Assembly: GCA_024509875.1 (NCBI GenBank)
Contig: JAMPIV010003457.1
Coordinates: 488,410-552,409 of the forward strand
Length of the DNA stretch: 64,000 bases
From: Oreohelix idahoensis
Lineage: Eukaryota > Mollusca > Gastropoda > Stylommatophora > Oreohelicidae
Direction of reading: 5' to 3'
The notes below the pieces were generated by a model, which was not told the DNA's origin, ran no database searches, and saw nothing but the letters and a program-made list of their open reading frames with translations. This document shows positions 46,693 through 58,276 of the stretch, in pieces (position 1 is the stretch's first letter; each line of letters begins with the position of its first letter). The translations under genes were made by a program, and so were the position numbers.

Positions 46693-47970
46693 ATGGCAGA
46701 CTTGGCCAAATTTAGATCTGCTACAGTGCAGACGGCAAAATACCTTGGCATGAGTGGGGACACTCTGATTCAGTATGTAACTACTGAATGTGATAAATTT
46801 GAAGATAGCAGGTTAGCTGAAGAGAAAAGATTACAATTAAAAGCAGATAAAGAAGAGAAAAGATTAAAATTAGAAGCAGATAAAGAAGAAAAAAGATTAA
46901 AATTAGAAGCAGATAAAGAAGTTAGGACATTAGAGGCTGACAGGGAGGCTGAGATTAAAAGGTTACAGTTAGAGGAAAAAAGGTTGCAGATGAAGGCTGA
47001 AAAGGAGGAAAAGAAATTGCAGAGAGAGGAAGAGGAAAAAAGATTGGAAATGGAGACTGCTAAAGAGGAAAAAAGATTGCAAATGGAGGCTGCTAAAGAG
47101 GAAAAAAGATTGCAAATGGAGGCAGAGGAAAAACGTTTGCAAAGAGAACATGAGTTGAGGCTGAAAGAAATTGAACTTCAAGGACATATTCCAGAAAATG
47201 GAAGCAGCCCAACTACCTCTGACTCTAGTGCCAGTCAGAGAGCCTCAAACTCAGCCATGAACTTTCATTTAGATCCTTTTGTAGAGGAAGACGATGACAT
47301 TGAGTCATACCTAAATAGATATGAAAGGCTAGCTACTAACTATGGGTTAGAGAAAGAAAAATGGAGTTTAAAACTATCACAAGGGTTGAGGGGAACTTCC
47401 TATGAAGTTTTCTCTAAATTAAGCAGGGAAGATCAAGAAAACTATGACCTCCTAAAACAAGCATTGTTAGTCAGATATAAGAAGAATGCTGAATTTTATA
47501 GGAAGAAATTTAGAAATAGTAAGCTGCTGTCTGGAGAAACCTACCACCAGTTCTCTGCAAGACTAGAAACTTACGTGGAGAAATGGACTGCTCTGGGGAA
47601 AACCCAAGACTTAAAGGAAATGATTATGATGGAGCAGTTAAGAGAGTCCATGGCTCCAGACTTGAGAAAATTTCTCATGGAACAAGGTGCAGAGAGGCTG
47701 GGGGAGATTCTCAATGTTGCTGAGAGATATCAGACAGCCCAGTCAGAAGTGGCTGGAGTTAAAATGAAGCAAGCAGAGAGTAATAAAACCCCCCAAAACC
47801 AGAATACGTTTGATAATAGGGATCAACCCCATAGATTTAAACAAAGTTATGATAGGCCAAGATTTGATCCTAGAGACAGAAACCCTCAAGTAAATGAAAA
47901 GAAACCCTACAGAGCAGAAGGAAAATGGTGTAAAATTTGCAAGTTAAATAATCATTACACAACAGACTAG
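46693..47970 (+). CDS. gag: Gypsy 3 gag with long coiled coil and SCAN-like capsid
   Basis: 425 residues from the second Met (MADLAKFRSATVQ). I prefer it to the Met at 46675 because DLAKF-type starts are usual in this gag family. Residues 45-160 are almost pure charged helix with an 11-residue repeat of the type DKEEKRLKLEA, a coiled coil or single alpha helix. Residues 190-340 are capsid-like: DDDIESYLNRYERLA, WSLKLSQGLRG, YDLLKQALLVRY, FRNSKLLSGETYHQFSARLETYVEKW. This is the pattern from which the vertebrate SCAN domain derives (Gmr1-like gags). The end is a zinc knuckle CKICKLNNHYTTD, cut off by TAG exactly where the fourth ligand Cys is expected. Confidence 0.87.
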   Translation: MADLAKFRSATVQTAKYLGMSGDTLIQYVTTECDKFEDSRLAEEKRLQLKADKEEKRLKLEADKEEKRLKLEADKEVRTLEADREAEIKRLQLEEKRLQMKAEKEEKKLQREEEEKRLEMETAKEEKRLQMEAAKEEKRLQMEAEEKRLQREHELRLKEIELQGHIPENGSSPTTSDSSASQRASNSAMNFHLDPFVEEDDDIESYLNRYERLATNYGLEKEKWSLKLSQGLRGTSYEVFSKLSREDQENYDLLKQALLVRYKKNAEFYRKKFRNSKLLSGETYHQFSARLETYVEKWTALGKTQDLKEMIMMEQLRESMAPDLRKFLMEQGAERLGEILNVAERYQTAQSEVAGVKMKQAESNKTPQNQNTFDNRDQPHRFKQSYDRPRFDPRDRNPQVNEKKPYRAEGKWCKICKLNNHYTTD

Positions 47971-49068
47971 GAAGAAAACCCTCCATATTTCGCTGCATGC
48001 CTTAAAACAGGAAACAAGGGAAAGAAGGAACTGTCTACAGGACAGCAAGAACCTCATCATCATCCTGTATGTGAAGAAGTAGTATGTAATGGGGCCACTA
48101 TCAAGTGCCTTTATGATACTGGATTGGATTTTGACTCTGTCGTGAGTTCTAACCTAGTGCACCCAGATCAATATACCACAGAAACAGTGGAGATACAAGG
48201 AGCAACTAAGGACGTAGCAACCATGACTCTTCCCATTGCTAGAATAAATGTAAAAACTCGCTATGTGGAAGGAGTGATTAGAGCAGCAGTGATAAATGAA
48301 CCAATCTACCCTCTGATATTGGGGTTTAGATATGTGTTTTTGGGAAGTCCCAAAAGACCAGTGATTATGGCAGCAGTACAGACCAGGTCACAGTCAAGGA
48401 AGGAGGAAGATAACCCAATAAATACTCATCCAGAGGAGATAAGGAAGGCACAGGCTGAGGATAAGTCATTAAAGCCGTGTTTCAGAAAACTACCAAAAAG
48501 CCATACCCCTCCAAATAAAGAAGAATTTTATATGAAGAATAAGTTAATGTATAGGAAGGCTGGAATAGGATCAAACTGTCATGGACAACTAGTTCTTCCA
48601 TCTTCATATAGGGAAAAGGTGATGGAGTTAGGACATGCGTTCTCCTTCAATGGTCATATGGGGATTAGCGCCACAGGACAACGTATAGCTTGTCATTACT
48701 TCTGGCCAGGGATAACTGAAGATATAAAAAGATATGTCAAATCCTGCCCAGAATGGCAAAGGGTAGCTCCAAAGCACTGGACTGCTCCTGCAACTCTAGG
48801 GGAAATGCCCATAGTGGGAACACCTTTTGAGAGAGTTGCAGTGGATATTGTGGGACCTCTCACACGAACCAAGAGGAGAAACAGTTATATTCTTACTCTG
48901 GTGGACACTTGTTCTATGTGGGGAGAGGCAGTAGCCATGTCATCAATCGACTCCAAACATGTGGCAGAGGCGTTACTTACAATATTCACAGGGTTAGGAT
49001 TTCCCCACCAGATATTGACTGATAATGGAAGTTTTCAGGATCTTTCAAGCCAGGCACTTTCACTGTAG
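47971..49068 (+). pseudogene. pol: Gypsy 3 protease and integrase, no RT between them
   Basis: In the same frame as gag and separated from it only by the TAG at 47968-47970. The protease word LYDTGLDFDSVV at about 48112 keeps DTG but is followed by LD instead of the usual A/S. YPLILG lies about 65 residues on. After a VQTRSQSRKEED linker the integrase follows directly: FNGHMG and CPEWQRV of a degraded H2C2, VDIVGPLTRTKRRNSY, SMWGEAVAM, QILTDNG. Protease passing straight into integrase is the order of Gmr1-like Gypsy elements. The frame ends at 49068 after an indel. Confidence 0.85.
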
Positions 49069-49252
49069 TCCGTATCACGCCCAAGGGAACGGGCAAGTGG
49101 AAAGGTTCAACGGGACACTTATTTCTATCCTGAGAAAGTTGGCACATGAAAAACCTGACACATGGGATCAATACTTACCCGCGGCCTTGTTTGCTTATCG
49201 GGAAGTCCCCCATAATTCAAATGGAATGGCACCGGCAACCCTGTTATTTTGA
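49025..49252 (+). pseudogene. Gypsy 3 integrase end fragment
   Basis: A shifted frame continues with SPYHAQGNGQVERFNGTLI, carrying the catalytic Glu, then KPDTWDQYLPAALFAYREVPH and GMAPATLLF. About 20 residues expected between TDNG and SPYH are missing. The element is truncated after this; no RT or 3' LTR follows. Confidence 0.85.
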
Positions 49253-49480
49253 GAATGCTCACGCTCTCAATATCACAATGGGAACGATTGGAACGCATTC
49301 AAAAATGAAGGTATGTGTGTAGTCTTGGGCTGTACGCGAGATACCCTTAAGGTGGCTGTCTGAGACTCCATTAACAATCCATTCTTCAGGAACAATTACC
49401 AATCATACCCTTAGACTTTTGTTGAAGGAGACTGAGCAGCTGTTGGTTTGCTCGGAGAGTAGTGAAATCGATTCTGATCA
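49253..49480. other. Decayed sequence after Gypsy 3
   Basis: Possible continuation of the element with stops in all frames; no motif. Confidence 0.4.
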
Positions 49481-49680
49481 ACTTACTTTACTTACTTAAT
49501 CGTTCCTCTTATACTGCAAGGTGTAGAGATTTGGAAGAAAGAGCGCATACTATCCTATCGGCTGTCTTCCTCCTGGCCTGGTTCCATTCTAGACCTAGGT
49601 CCTTTAGAGATTGTCTAATGTTGTCCTCCAAGCGGACTCTGGGTCGCCCTGGAGGATAGATCCCTGGCTGATCAACAATA
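49481..49680 (-). pseudogene. LINE C-terminal fragment with simple-repeat tail
   Basis: Minus-strand translation gives GRPRVRLEDNIRQSLKDLG and LEWNQARRKTADR, the typical end of many LINE RT proteins (GRPxxRWEDxVxxDLRxLG type). It is followed by a TAAG-type repeat tail seen at 49481-49497. About 60 codons remain. Confidence 0.65.
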
Positions 49681-49833
49681 ACAATCACTTACAGGCAGAT
49701 CTCACGATCTAGCTTACAACAGCTCACTTCAATCCATCAACGTCCTAAGATAGGAACGTGATGTTATGTTTAAAATAAAGTTAACATTCGATAAAACATC
49801 ATTTAGTTTACAATTTCCACCGCTTAAAGTTAT

Positions 49834-50054
49834 GTTGGGGAGCTGCGGTAGCACAGTGGTTAGTGCACTGGCTTCCTAGTTCGGTGGTCCATGGTTCGAT
49901 CCCCAGTTGAAGTGGGATTTCATGAATTGGGTACCTGAGCAACTCTGGGAAGGTTAAGGCGGTCGGCGTGATGCTGACCACATCACCCCTAGTGTGCCGA
50001 TGGTCGAGAAAATATATTCCCAATATGCCTCAATGGGCGTGCAACGGGATTCTT
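49834..50054 (+). mobile_element. Intact tRNA-derived SINE with target duplication
   Basis: Flanked by TTAAAGTTAT at 49824-49833 and 50055-50064. A box TAGCACAGTGG (49849-49859) and B box GGTTCGATCCC (49893-49903) have tRNA-like spacing. The body contains CTCTGGGAAGGTTAAGGCGG and GCTGACCACATCACCCC. The 3' end GGGATTCTTTT abuts the duplication. Internal Pol III promoter and clean duplication show a retrotransposed SINE. Confidence 0.93.
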
Positions 50055-50064
50055 TTAAAGTTAT

Positions 50065-51150
50065 ATAGGCTGCGCTTGTTCCAAATTCTCTAATACCTGA
50101 AAATAAACATGATTTTATCACAGTAGATCTTTAGAGAGCTTATGGTTTCTAAAGTAGATCTCCACACATACTGGGTTTCCTACCGCTGGCCTATTGCAAT
50201 ATTAACAAACAAGCTGATATAATTAAAAGAAAACAACGCAGCTTTAGGCATTTTAGTGCAATTCAGGTTAAAAATATTGGTCAGTGACGTCAGAACGTGA
50301 ATATAGACATAAGAACACACAAAAAAGGAAATTTTTAAAATAAACTAATAGCAGGCTTTGGAGTTTTCTCCTTCTTCTGATCGCACGTTAGTCCCTCGTT
50401 GCTAAGTGACCATGGTTTGATGGGAAGCTATAAATAACATTAATTTATTTCTGGCCTGAACCTCCAGAGGTGTCAATGCGGATCACGTTTAAAGGCCGCA
50501 AATTTAAGTCGGGGGATATAACAGCTTGGTTCCGTTTTATTTAAAGTGACCCGTGGAGTCGGTTCATATCACGCCAAATAATTTGTTAGTGTAGTTTAGA
50601 CTCCGAGAGAATCGCACTCCATACAAACCCATAGGTGCTCAGACTCCCTCAGCAAGTGTTGAAGTGTATGAATACTGATTGTCTCTGTAGCGCGTTTGTT
50701 GTATGCACGGTAACTCATCCTCTCAGGCGCCCATCCCTGCTAGTTTCAAGCTTGATGCAGAATTCCAGCAGAATGAAAATCCAGTCACACACCAATAACA
50801 GTGCAAAGAGAATTCCCCACACCAATAACAGTGCAAAGAGAATTCCCCACAATTCTAGATGTACCGGGTTCGATTCCCATTTGAGGGAATATACTGCGTC
50901 TTTCTCTCTCTGTCTCATTCAGCCTCCGTCTTCCCCCGTCTCCAACTTACTTCTCGCCAGTATTGAAAAAGTCAAACAGTGTACAAAGACCAAGCTAATC
51001 AGATGACAGTGACATGTTATTGCAAACCAGAGTGGTCCACGTGATGAATTTAGACCCGGTCTTATTAATGGTATGACTTCCGTCGTTTATTACAAGCCGT
51101 CGTTGTTCCAGATCCCAGTTCTCTCACTTTTGCGTTTGTAGACGAGAAGT
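50065..51150. other. Non-coding, with a B-box-bearing SINE relic and 30-bp duplication
   Basis: ACACCAATAACAGTGCAAAG starts at 50789 and again at 50819. GGTTCGATTCC at 50867 looks like a lone Pol III B box followed by SINE-like CTTTCTCTCTCTGTCTCATT; no A box. Otherwise nothing recognised. Confidence 0.5.
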
Positions 51151-51154
51151 ATAT

Positions 51155-52010
51155 AAATAATATACAGCTTTCACGCAGAGTTGAGAAGCATATAACCAGT
51201 ACAGTTTACACACAGAGTTGACAAGTATATAAATTGTACAGCTTACATACAGAGTTGAGAATATATAAACAGTACAGCTTACATACAGAGTTGAGAGTTA
51301 TATAAACAGTACAGCTTACATGCAGAGTTTAGAAGTATATAAACAGCACACAGCTTACACACAGAGTTGAGAAATATATAAACAGAACACAGCTTACACA
51401 CAGAGTTGAGAAGTATATAAACATTACGCAGCGCACATAAAGAGTTGAGAAATATTTAAAGAATACAGCTCACATACAAAGTTGAGAAGTATATAAACAT
51501 TATAGCTTACATACAGAGTTGAGAAGTATATAAACATTATAGCTTACATACAGAGTAGAGAAGTACATAAACAATACACAGCTTACATACAGAGTTGAGA
51601 AGTATATAAACATTACATATTACATACAGAGTTAAAAAGTACATAAACAATACACAGCTTACATACAGAGTTGAGAAGTACATAAACAATACAGCTTACA
51701 TACAGAGTTGAGAATTATATAAACAATACACAGCTCACATACAGAGTTGAGAAGTATATTAATAATACACAGCTTAAGGTACAGAGTTGAAAAGTATATA
51801 AACAGTACAGCTTACATGCATAGTCAAGTAGTATATAAACATAATACAACTTACACACACACACAGTAAAGAAGTATATTACAGAATACAACTTACACAC
51901 ACAGTAAAGAAGTATATAAAAATACAACATACACACACGCACACACAGTCAAGAAGTACATAACAGAATTCAACTTACGCATACATAGTCAAGGAAACAG
52001 CATACAGCTT
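51155..52010. repeat. Degenerate tandem array, about 37-bp unit, over 20 copies
   Basis: Units contain AGTTGAGAAGTATATAAACA and CAGCTTACATACAG with varying length; copies become more diverged after 51840 where CA runs appear. TATATAAA recurs in each copy but this is the repeat and not a set of promoters. Confidence 0.9.
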
Positions 52011-52077
52011 ACGCACTGGTTCTTTCCTTTGTGCGAGGGTAGTCCGCTGTAAATCGTCAAGTAGGATTTCCTTATTT

Positions 52078-52079
<2 letters not shown>

Positions 52080-52135
<56 letters not shown>

Positions 52136-52156
52136 TTCTTTATCACTATCTATCTG

Positions 52157-52241
<85 letters not shown>
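52080..52241. repeat. (TC)n then (TATC)n microsatellites
   Basis: TC repeats at about 52080-52132 and TATC repeats at about 52147-52241, separated by a short interrupted stretch. Confidence 0.97.
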
Positions 52242-52264
52242 TATTTCAGACATGCAGGCACTCA

Positions 52265-52660
52265 TACTTGTATCCAGAGGCCCCCCCATAGTGTACAGTG
52301 GGATTCCCCCGCACCACAATATACAGATTGACCCTACTTTTGTGTACAAAGGGAACCCACTAATGTCGAGAGAGACCTCACTAGTATACAGAGGGACCCC
52401 ACGACGGTACAAGGCACCCAACCGGGTGGACACATGAACCCCACTTGTGGACAGATACCCCCTTATTTACAGAGACACCACACTTGTGGACAGACACCCC
52501 CTTATGTACAGAGACACCCCACTTGTGTACAGACACCCCCTTATGTACAGAGACACCCCATTTGTGGACAGACACCCCCTTATGTACAGAGACACTCCAC
52601 TTGTGTACAGACACCCCCTTATATACAGAGACACCCCACTTGTGTACAGACACATATTCA
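52265..52660. repeat. 39-bp tandem array (13 codons)
   Basis: Unit ACAGACACCCCCTTATGTAC plus AGAGACACCCCACTTGTGT, well conserved from 52440 and degenerate before. As 39 is a multiple of three, 13-residue peptide repeats appear in all six frames; these are not genes. Confidence 0.92.
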
Positions 52661-53088
52661 ATGACGCCTACGCTTATTAATGATTAGTTTAAAGTGGCGC
52701 CAAATCGCATCGTACATTTCTGAGCGTTAGCGACGTGCCGTTATTTTCACATCTCTGTGGCCAAATGTGAACAATTTATGTTTTCTTTACAACATAAATC
52801 TTTCGTATTTTTATTTCACAAGATTTTATTAGAGTGAACGAAGGGAGAAACTGGAAGGAGCTTTCCATAAACCAATTTCTAATCTGGACTCGAGTGTGAC
52901 CACATTTTTTTACCTTAAGAAGAACAAAGTTATCTTTCCTGGGCAGTTACTTCCCCTGATGTAGAGGGGAAATAAAATACAAAACAAGTTATTGACACAT
53001 TAAGAGAAATGTTGGCGCATTATCAGAGTGACGTACACTCAGGAGACATAACAGTCGGTGTGTTCTCTGACACTGTCTGCAGAGGTGA
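52661..53088. other. Non-coding sequence
   Basis: Nothing recognised. Confidence 0.5.
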
Positions 53089-53637
53089 AATGTATATGTT
53101 CACTCTTTGTCGATTGTATCATCATCATGTTGCTTTAATGTATATGTTCACTGTTTGTGGATGTAAGATCATTATGTTCCTTTAATGTATATGTTCACTC
53201 TTTGTCGATGTATCATCATCATGTTCGTTTAATGTGTATGTTCAGTCTTTGTCGATGTATCATCATCATGTTCCTTTAATGTATATGTTCACTTTTTGTA
53301 GATGTATTATCATCATGTTCCTTTAATGTATATGTTCACTCTTTGTAGATGTATCATTATCATCATGTTCCTTTAATGTATGTGTTCACTCTTTGTCGAT
53401 ATATCATTATCATTTTCCTTTAATGTATATGTTCACTTTTTGTGGATGTATCATTATCATGTTCCTTTAATGTGTTTGTTCACTCTTTGTGGATGTATCA
53501 TCATCATGTTCCTTTATATGTTCACTCATTGTGGGAGTATCATCATCATGTTCCTTTAATGTATATGTTCAGTCTTTGTGGATCTATCATCATTATGTTC
53601 CTTTAATGTGTTTACTCAGTCTTTGTGGATGTATCAT
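53089..53637. repeat. 47-bp minisatellite, first segment
   Basis: Unit carries TTCACTCTTTGTGGATGTAT, CATCATGTTCCTTTAATG and TATATG. The same array continues after the solo LTR (55619-56260) and after the RTE LINE (58045-58160). Confidence 0.93.
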
Positions 53638-55618
53638 TGTAGCGTGAGGTTTTTATTGTATCTAGGATCAGTATAGTACTGACAATAGAGAAATAGAATT
53701 TCTGCAGGAAAATGGTGAAGTCCTAGTGTATGAGAGAACTACTGGTTTCACAAATTAGTTACGGCTGTGAATGATCTGATATCGAAAAATTAGTAGAGTG
53801 GAGACAGTCATAAAATGCCACCCCTCTGTGTAACTAACTGTGATATTAAAACAAGGAAACAGATTTCACTTAACAATTATAAACTTGACAAGTCGTTCAA
53901 ATACAATTTGTATATACACTATCTACTCTTGTGCTGAAGGGTGGATGTTGGAAGATGGAATGTACTGGATTTGTAAGTTTACATATGATTTATATGTATA
54001 TATATATATATTTATATATATTACAACAAGTCTTCCAATGATAGGAACAAAATTATATATGTATCAGCTGTGCTGTTAATCAATTACAGAAAGTTTATCA
54101 GCTGTGCTGTTAATCTTGTCTCTCACTACGCTAAATCACTTTTTCTTCATAAACAATTAATAGCTCACACTTGCCGACGGAAATGGTACTAATGTGTACT
54201 CATCTCTTAAAACAGTTCTGTCCTTCTTAGTTTGATGCACACAACACCCGCTGATGATTGTTCCTTTAGCCCACCCAAGACTGAAGGCGACTAAGGATGT
54301 AGCTCGATACAATCACTATGCTCCTGCAAAGTTCCAGGCAGCTGGATTGATCCGAACATACGACCTCAGGTTGGATGACACGAATAAAACATGTAACAAG
54401 GAAAAATAGGGGCTAATTTCTGTCATCAAGCCCACCTATTTCTAGTGTATATGAGATGAGCGTGTCTCAGGTGTCTGCATGTAGGATGAATTACTACATG
54501 GCTCAGTATGATTTAGCAATAGCGAGACAAGACAGGTGTGTACTTGCAAAACATTCTTTCTGATTCAATACATGAAGATATCCAATAATTTGTACACTTA
54601 GGTATGATACAACCGTTTCCTTTCCCCTATAATATACCAGTATATAATATACTCTGATAAGTGCTATACTGGCTGGTAAAATATACCCTAACAATACTGT
54701 TGTAGGTTATATTCAGGTTGGTTTTCTTCTTCAGCCATCATACCAGGAAATACAATCATTATACTTAATTCTCTAAAATATAATCAGTATACCTGATACA
54801 TTCATAGTAAAACTAAAATCCTAAAGTTATATTAAATATATACAGGTGTAGGTTATTTTCAGGTGGGTTATACATGATACTATAAAATACAATCATTATA
54901 CATGATATAGTCATAGGTTATATTCAGGTTGGAGTTATATGAGTCCTAACAAGGACTGATAGGTTATATTTCAGGTTGGAGTTATGAGTCCTAAGAAGGA
55001 CTGTTTGGTTATATTTCAGATTGGTTTTCGTCTTCAGCAATCATATCAGGAAATACAATCATTATACCTGATTCCATATAATCATTATACATGATACACA
55101 TTAATTATATACAGGTGTAGGTATTATAAATGATACTAAAAAATACAATCATTATATATGATGTAGGCATATTCTCCTACAAGTTTATAGTAAGTTTACC
55201 TACCCTCTTAGATTAATACAAGCTAGATTTTGACTCGACTAGTGAAGCAAGTTTGCCCGGCATGCAGGTATGCAGGAATCAATCTTGACAATTTTCTCTT
55301 CTACAGTCTGTCGTTCGAGCTGGCCTTCGTGTTTGTGTGTGATTTGAATAAAATGCGCCCCCATATATAGGTCAACGTAGGTAACACACCTAAGGAACTC
55401 TTTTGATTGGTTCTCGGAGTTTTAGCCTTTTTAATTGCCAGCGTTTTCGTACTTTCCGTGACCGAGTTCCGAAATTTTAGGCCTAAGTTTTTCTGTCTTG
55501 GAGTGAACTTGACTTCGTGTAATTTATTCTGTCTCATTGTCTGTTGAACGTAGATTGGCAGTGCATATTTGTATTTCGACATAGTGTATTAACAAAGAAG
55601 TGGGTTTACACCACGACA
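53638..55618. mobile_element. Solo LTR, 2.0 kb, copy B (inside the 47-bp array)
   Basis: Homologous to 28321-30321. Starts TGTAGCGTGAGG, ends TTACACCACGACA, flanked by ATCAT (53633-53637 and 55619-55623), which is also array sequence. Distinct 5-bp duplications at the two copies show two independent insertions. Confidence 0.87.
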
Positions 55619-56260
55619 ATCATCATCATGTTTCTTCAATGTATATGTTCACTCTTTGTGAATGTATCATCATCATGTTCCTTTAATCTGTTTGTTCACT
55701 CTTTGTGGATGTATCATTATCATGTTCCTTTAATGTATATGTTCACTCTTTGTGGATGTTTCATTATCATCCTGTTCCTTTAATGTATATGTTCACTCTT
55801 TGTAAATGTATCATTATGATGTTCCCTTAATGTATATGTTCACTGTTTGTGGATCTATTATCATTATGCATTATGTTCCTTTAATGTGTTTGTTCACTCG
55901 TTGTGGATATATCATCATCATGTTCCTTTAATGTATAAGTTCAATGTTTGTAGATGTATCATCATGTTTCTTCAATGTATATGTTCACTCTTTGTGGATG
56001 TATCATTATCATCATGTTCCTTTAATGTGTATGTTCACTCTTTGTGGATGTATCATTATCATCATGTTCCTTTAATGTATGTTTTCACTCTTTGTGGATA
56101 TATCATTATCATGTTCCTTTAATGTATATGTTCACTCTTTGTGGATGTATCATTATCATGTTCCTTTAATGTGTATGTTCACTCTTTGTGGATGTATCAT
56201 TATTATCATGTTCCTTTAGTGTATGTGTTCACTCTTTGTGGATATATCATTATCATCATC
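55619..56260. repeat. 47-bp minisatellite, second segment
   Basis: Continuation of the array cut by the solo LTR. Short Met-rich frames across it are repeat artefacts. Confidence 0.93.
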
Positions 56261-58045
56261 ATCATCATGTGACGTATTCTTTCCAGAACGTTGTCTCCAT
56301 TACAGCTGCTCTGAACGCATCACGATTCTGGGCAAGTCGACCTGCATCAGCCAAAGACAAGTTCAGACTCTCTGTGATGTCCTGGGTCCACCGTCGTCTA
56401 GGTCGACCCCTTCCCCTTTTTTCCAGGGACCATGCCTTCCATCACTGTTTTTTCCAGACTATTATGTCTTTTTATATGACCGAAAAATTTCAGCTTCCTT
56501 ATTGCGATGGTATTTAGGAGCCAATGTTCCTGTACATTTAGTGAGTGCAGTACTTCTCTGTTGGTCTTTTTTTCTGTCCAGGGTATTCTCAACATCCTTC
56601 TGTAGCATTTCATTTCGAATGATGTAATCTTTTTTGCAACTGTTTTATTGAGTGTCCAAGTCTCGCAGCCGTATGTTGCTACTGGGAATATACATGCTCT
56701 GATCAGTTGTAACTTTGTTTCTTTGCTTGTGCCTTGCCATAGGTTTTTCATCTGTATTAGCTTATGTGAAGCAATTGCAAGTCTTCTTTTAATTTCTACT
56801 GCACAGTCGCCAGAGCTGTTGATGATTGATCCTAAGTATTCGAATTCATTGACACTTTCCAGTTCTTCGTTATCAATGTCAATTTCTGGTTTGGTCTTTA
56901 CTTTGTCTGTTGTCAATACTTTGGTCTTCTTGGTGTTTAAGTATAGATTCTGGGCCTCGCTGTGTTTTTTGGTGGACAGAAGTAATTGTTCAAGTCCTTC
57001 TGGGTTGGTCGATAGGAGGACTGTGTCGTCAGCATATCTGATTTCCGGGATCTGGTACCCGCCGATGTTAAATGAGTCAAACTCTGTGTGTTCTTGGTCA
57101 TCTCTTACGTTTCTCATGATATTCTCGGCATAAATGTTAAACAGGTAAGGGGAAAGGGTACAGCCTTGTCTTACTCCTTTCTGTACTTCAAACCATTCTG
57201 ATGTTTCCCCCTCTATTCTTACGGCTGCCTGTTGTTCTTGGTACAGCAGTGCGATGAGTTGTATAAGGTGGTTTGGAAATCCCATATTTTTCATAATAGC
57301 CCATAACTGCTGATGTTGTACACAATCGAAAGCTTTTGTGTAATCAATGAAACAAGTATGTAGGTCAACGTTGAATTCTCTACACTTTTCTATGATGATC
57401 CTCATGTTGAATATATGATCCCTAGTGCCTCTACCTGGTCGAAAACCCGCCTGTACTTCATTTATTTCTGTTTCTAGCTTTTGTTGCATCCTTTTCATTA
57501 TGATTTGTAAAAGTATTTTGCTGGCATGGCTTATAAGAGCTATAGTTCTGTAGTTTGTGCACAGTTTCAGGTTGCCCTTTTTTGGCAAGGGTATGTAAAT
57601 TGATCTTTTCCATTCCTTGGGCCAAATTCCGCTTTGCCAGATCTTGCAGCATAATGCATGGTATATACGAGCGCTGCCTTCTCTTCCTGCCTGTATCATT
57701 TCAGCTGTTATTTCATCACAACCAGGAGATTTTCCACTTTTTAAGTGTTTGATTGCATTCCGGACTTCCTCTATGGTAGGTTCTGGTTCACGTTCCGCTT
57801 CATTCATGACGTTGTTATCTGCCGCTTTGTTTATTTCCGTATACATTTCTTGACAGTACTCCTTCCATCTGTTCAGAATATCTTTACGTTCTGTTAGAGT
57901 GTCGCCTTTCTTGTCGTTTATTGCTCGAGGTGATGATTTAAAGTTGCTGATTTTCAATGTTCTTACTTCAGAAAACATATTCTTACTCAATCCCTGTTCG
58001 CGCATTTCCTCTATTTTCCTGCAGGTGTCGTTTATGTATTGTTGT
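56261..58045 (-). mobile_element. RTE-clade LINE, 5' truncated
   Basis: Minus-strand element whose 3' end is a short (ATG)n-type tail at 56246-56270, typical of RTE elements, and whose 5' end stops abruptly at about 58045 inside the 47-bp array. The endonuclease is missing. RT and C-terminal motifs are close to vertebrate RTE/BovB proteins. Confidence 0.88.
56270..58005 (-). pseudogene. RTE reverse transcriptase, nearly intact after truncation
   Basis: A 535-residue open frame from 58005 to 56398. RT motifs: KSGKSPGCDEITAEM, NYRTIALISHASK, VQAGFRPGRGTRDHIFN, FIDYTKAFDCVQH with motif A Asp, GVRQGCTLSPYLFN, IRYADDTVLL with the catalytic DD, YLGSIINSSGDC. The C-terminal RTE region follows: ATYGCETWTLN, KCYRRMLRIPWT, LKFFGHIKRH, SLEKTVMEG. 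A frameshift near 56405-56415 ends the frame early, and the last 45 residues (WTQDITESLNLSLADAGR) continue in another frame to about 56275. Polymerase residues are intact but the endonuclease is gone. Confidence 0.9.
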
Positions 58046-58165
58046 TTGTCATGTTCCTTTAATGTATATGTTCACTCTTTGTGGATGTATCATCATATAA
58101 TGTTCCTTTAATGTATATGTTCACTCTTTGTGGATGCATCAATATCCTCATCATGTTCCTTTCAC
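58046..58165. repeat. 47-bp minisatellite, third segment
   Basis: Two to three array units right of the LINE. Confidence 0.88.
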
Positions 58166-58276
58166 TCCTTAAGGAGCATGGGGCCACCATTACAGATGGT
58201 CCCTGTCGTAATTTTTCTTTGAGAGAATTCTGGTGGATAGTGGTCCCTTTAGAGTGTAGAATGATAGTGAAGGCTC
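58166..58276. other. Short unique sequence between array and LTR candidate
   Basis: No feature recognised. Confidence 0.4.

Noticed and set aside
49849..49903. Functional tRNA gene
   Set aside because: A and B boxes are present but no acceptor-stem pairing or anticodon arm is evident, and the unit is a 221-bp SINE with target duplication.
51155..51950. Repeated TATATAAA words as promoters
   Set aside because: They are part of every unit of a tandem array with no gene downstream.
52230..52687. Six-frame 13-residue peptide repeats
   Set aside because: Consequence of a 39-bp tandem unit; simultaneous openness in many frames argues against coding.
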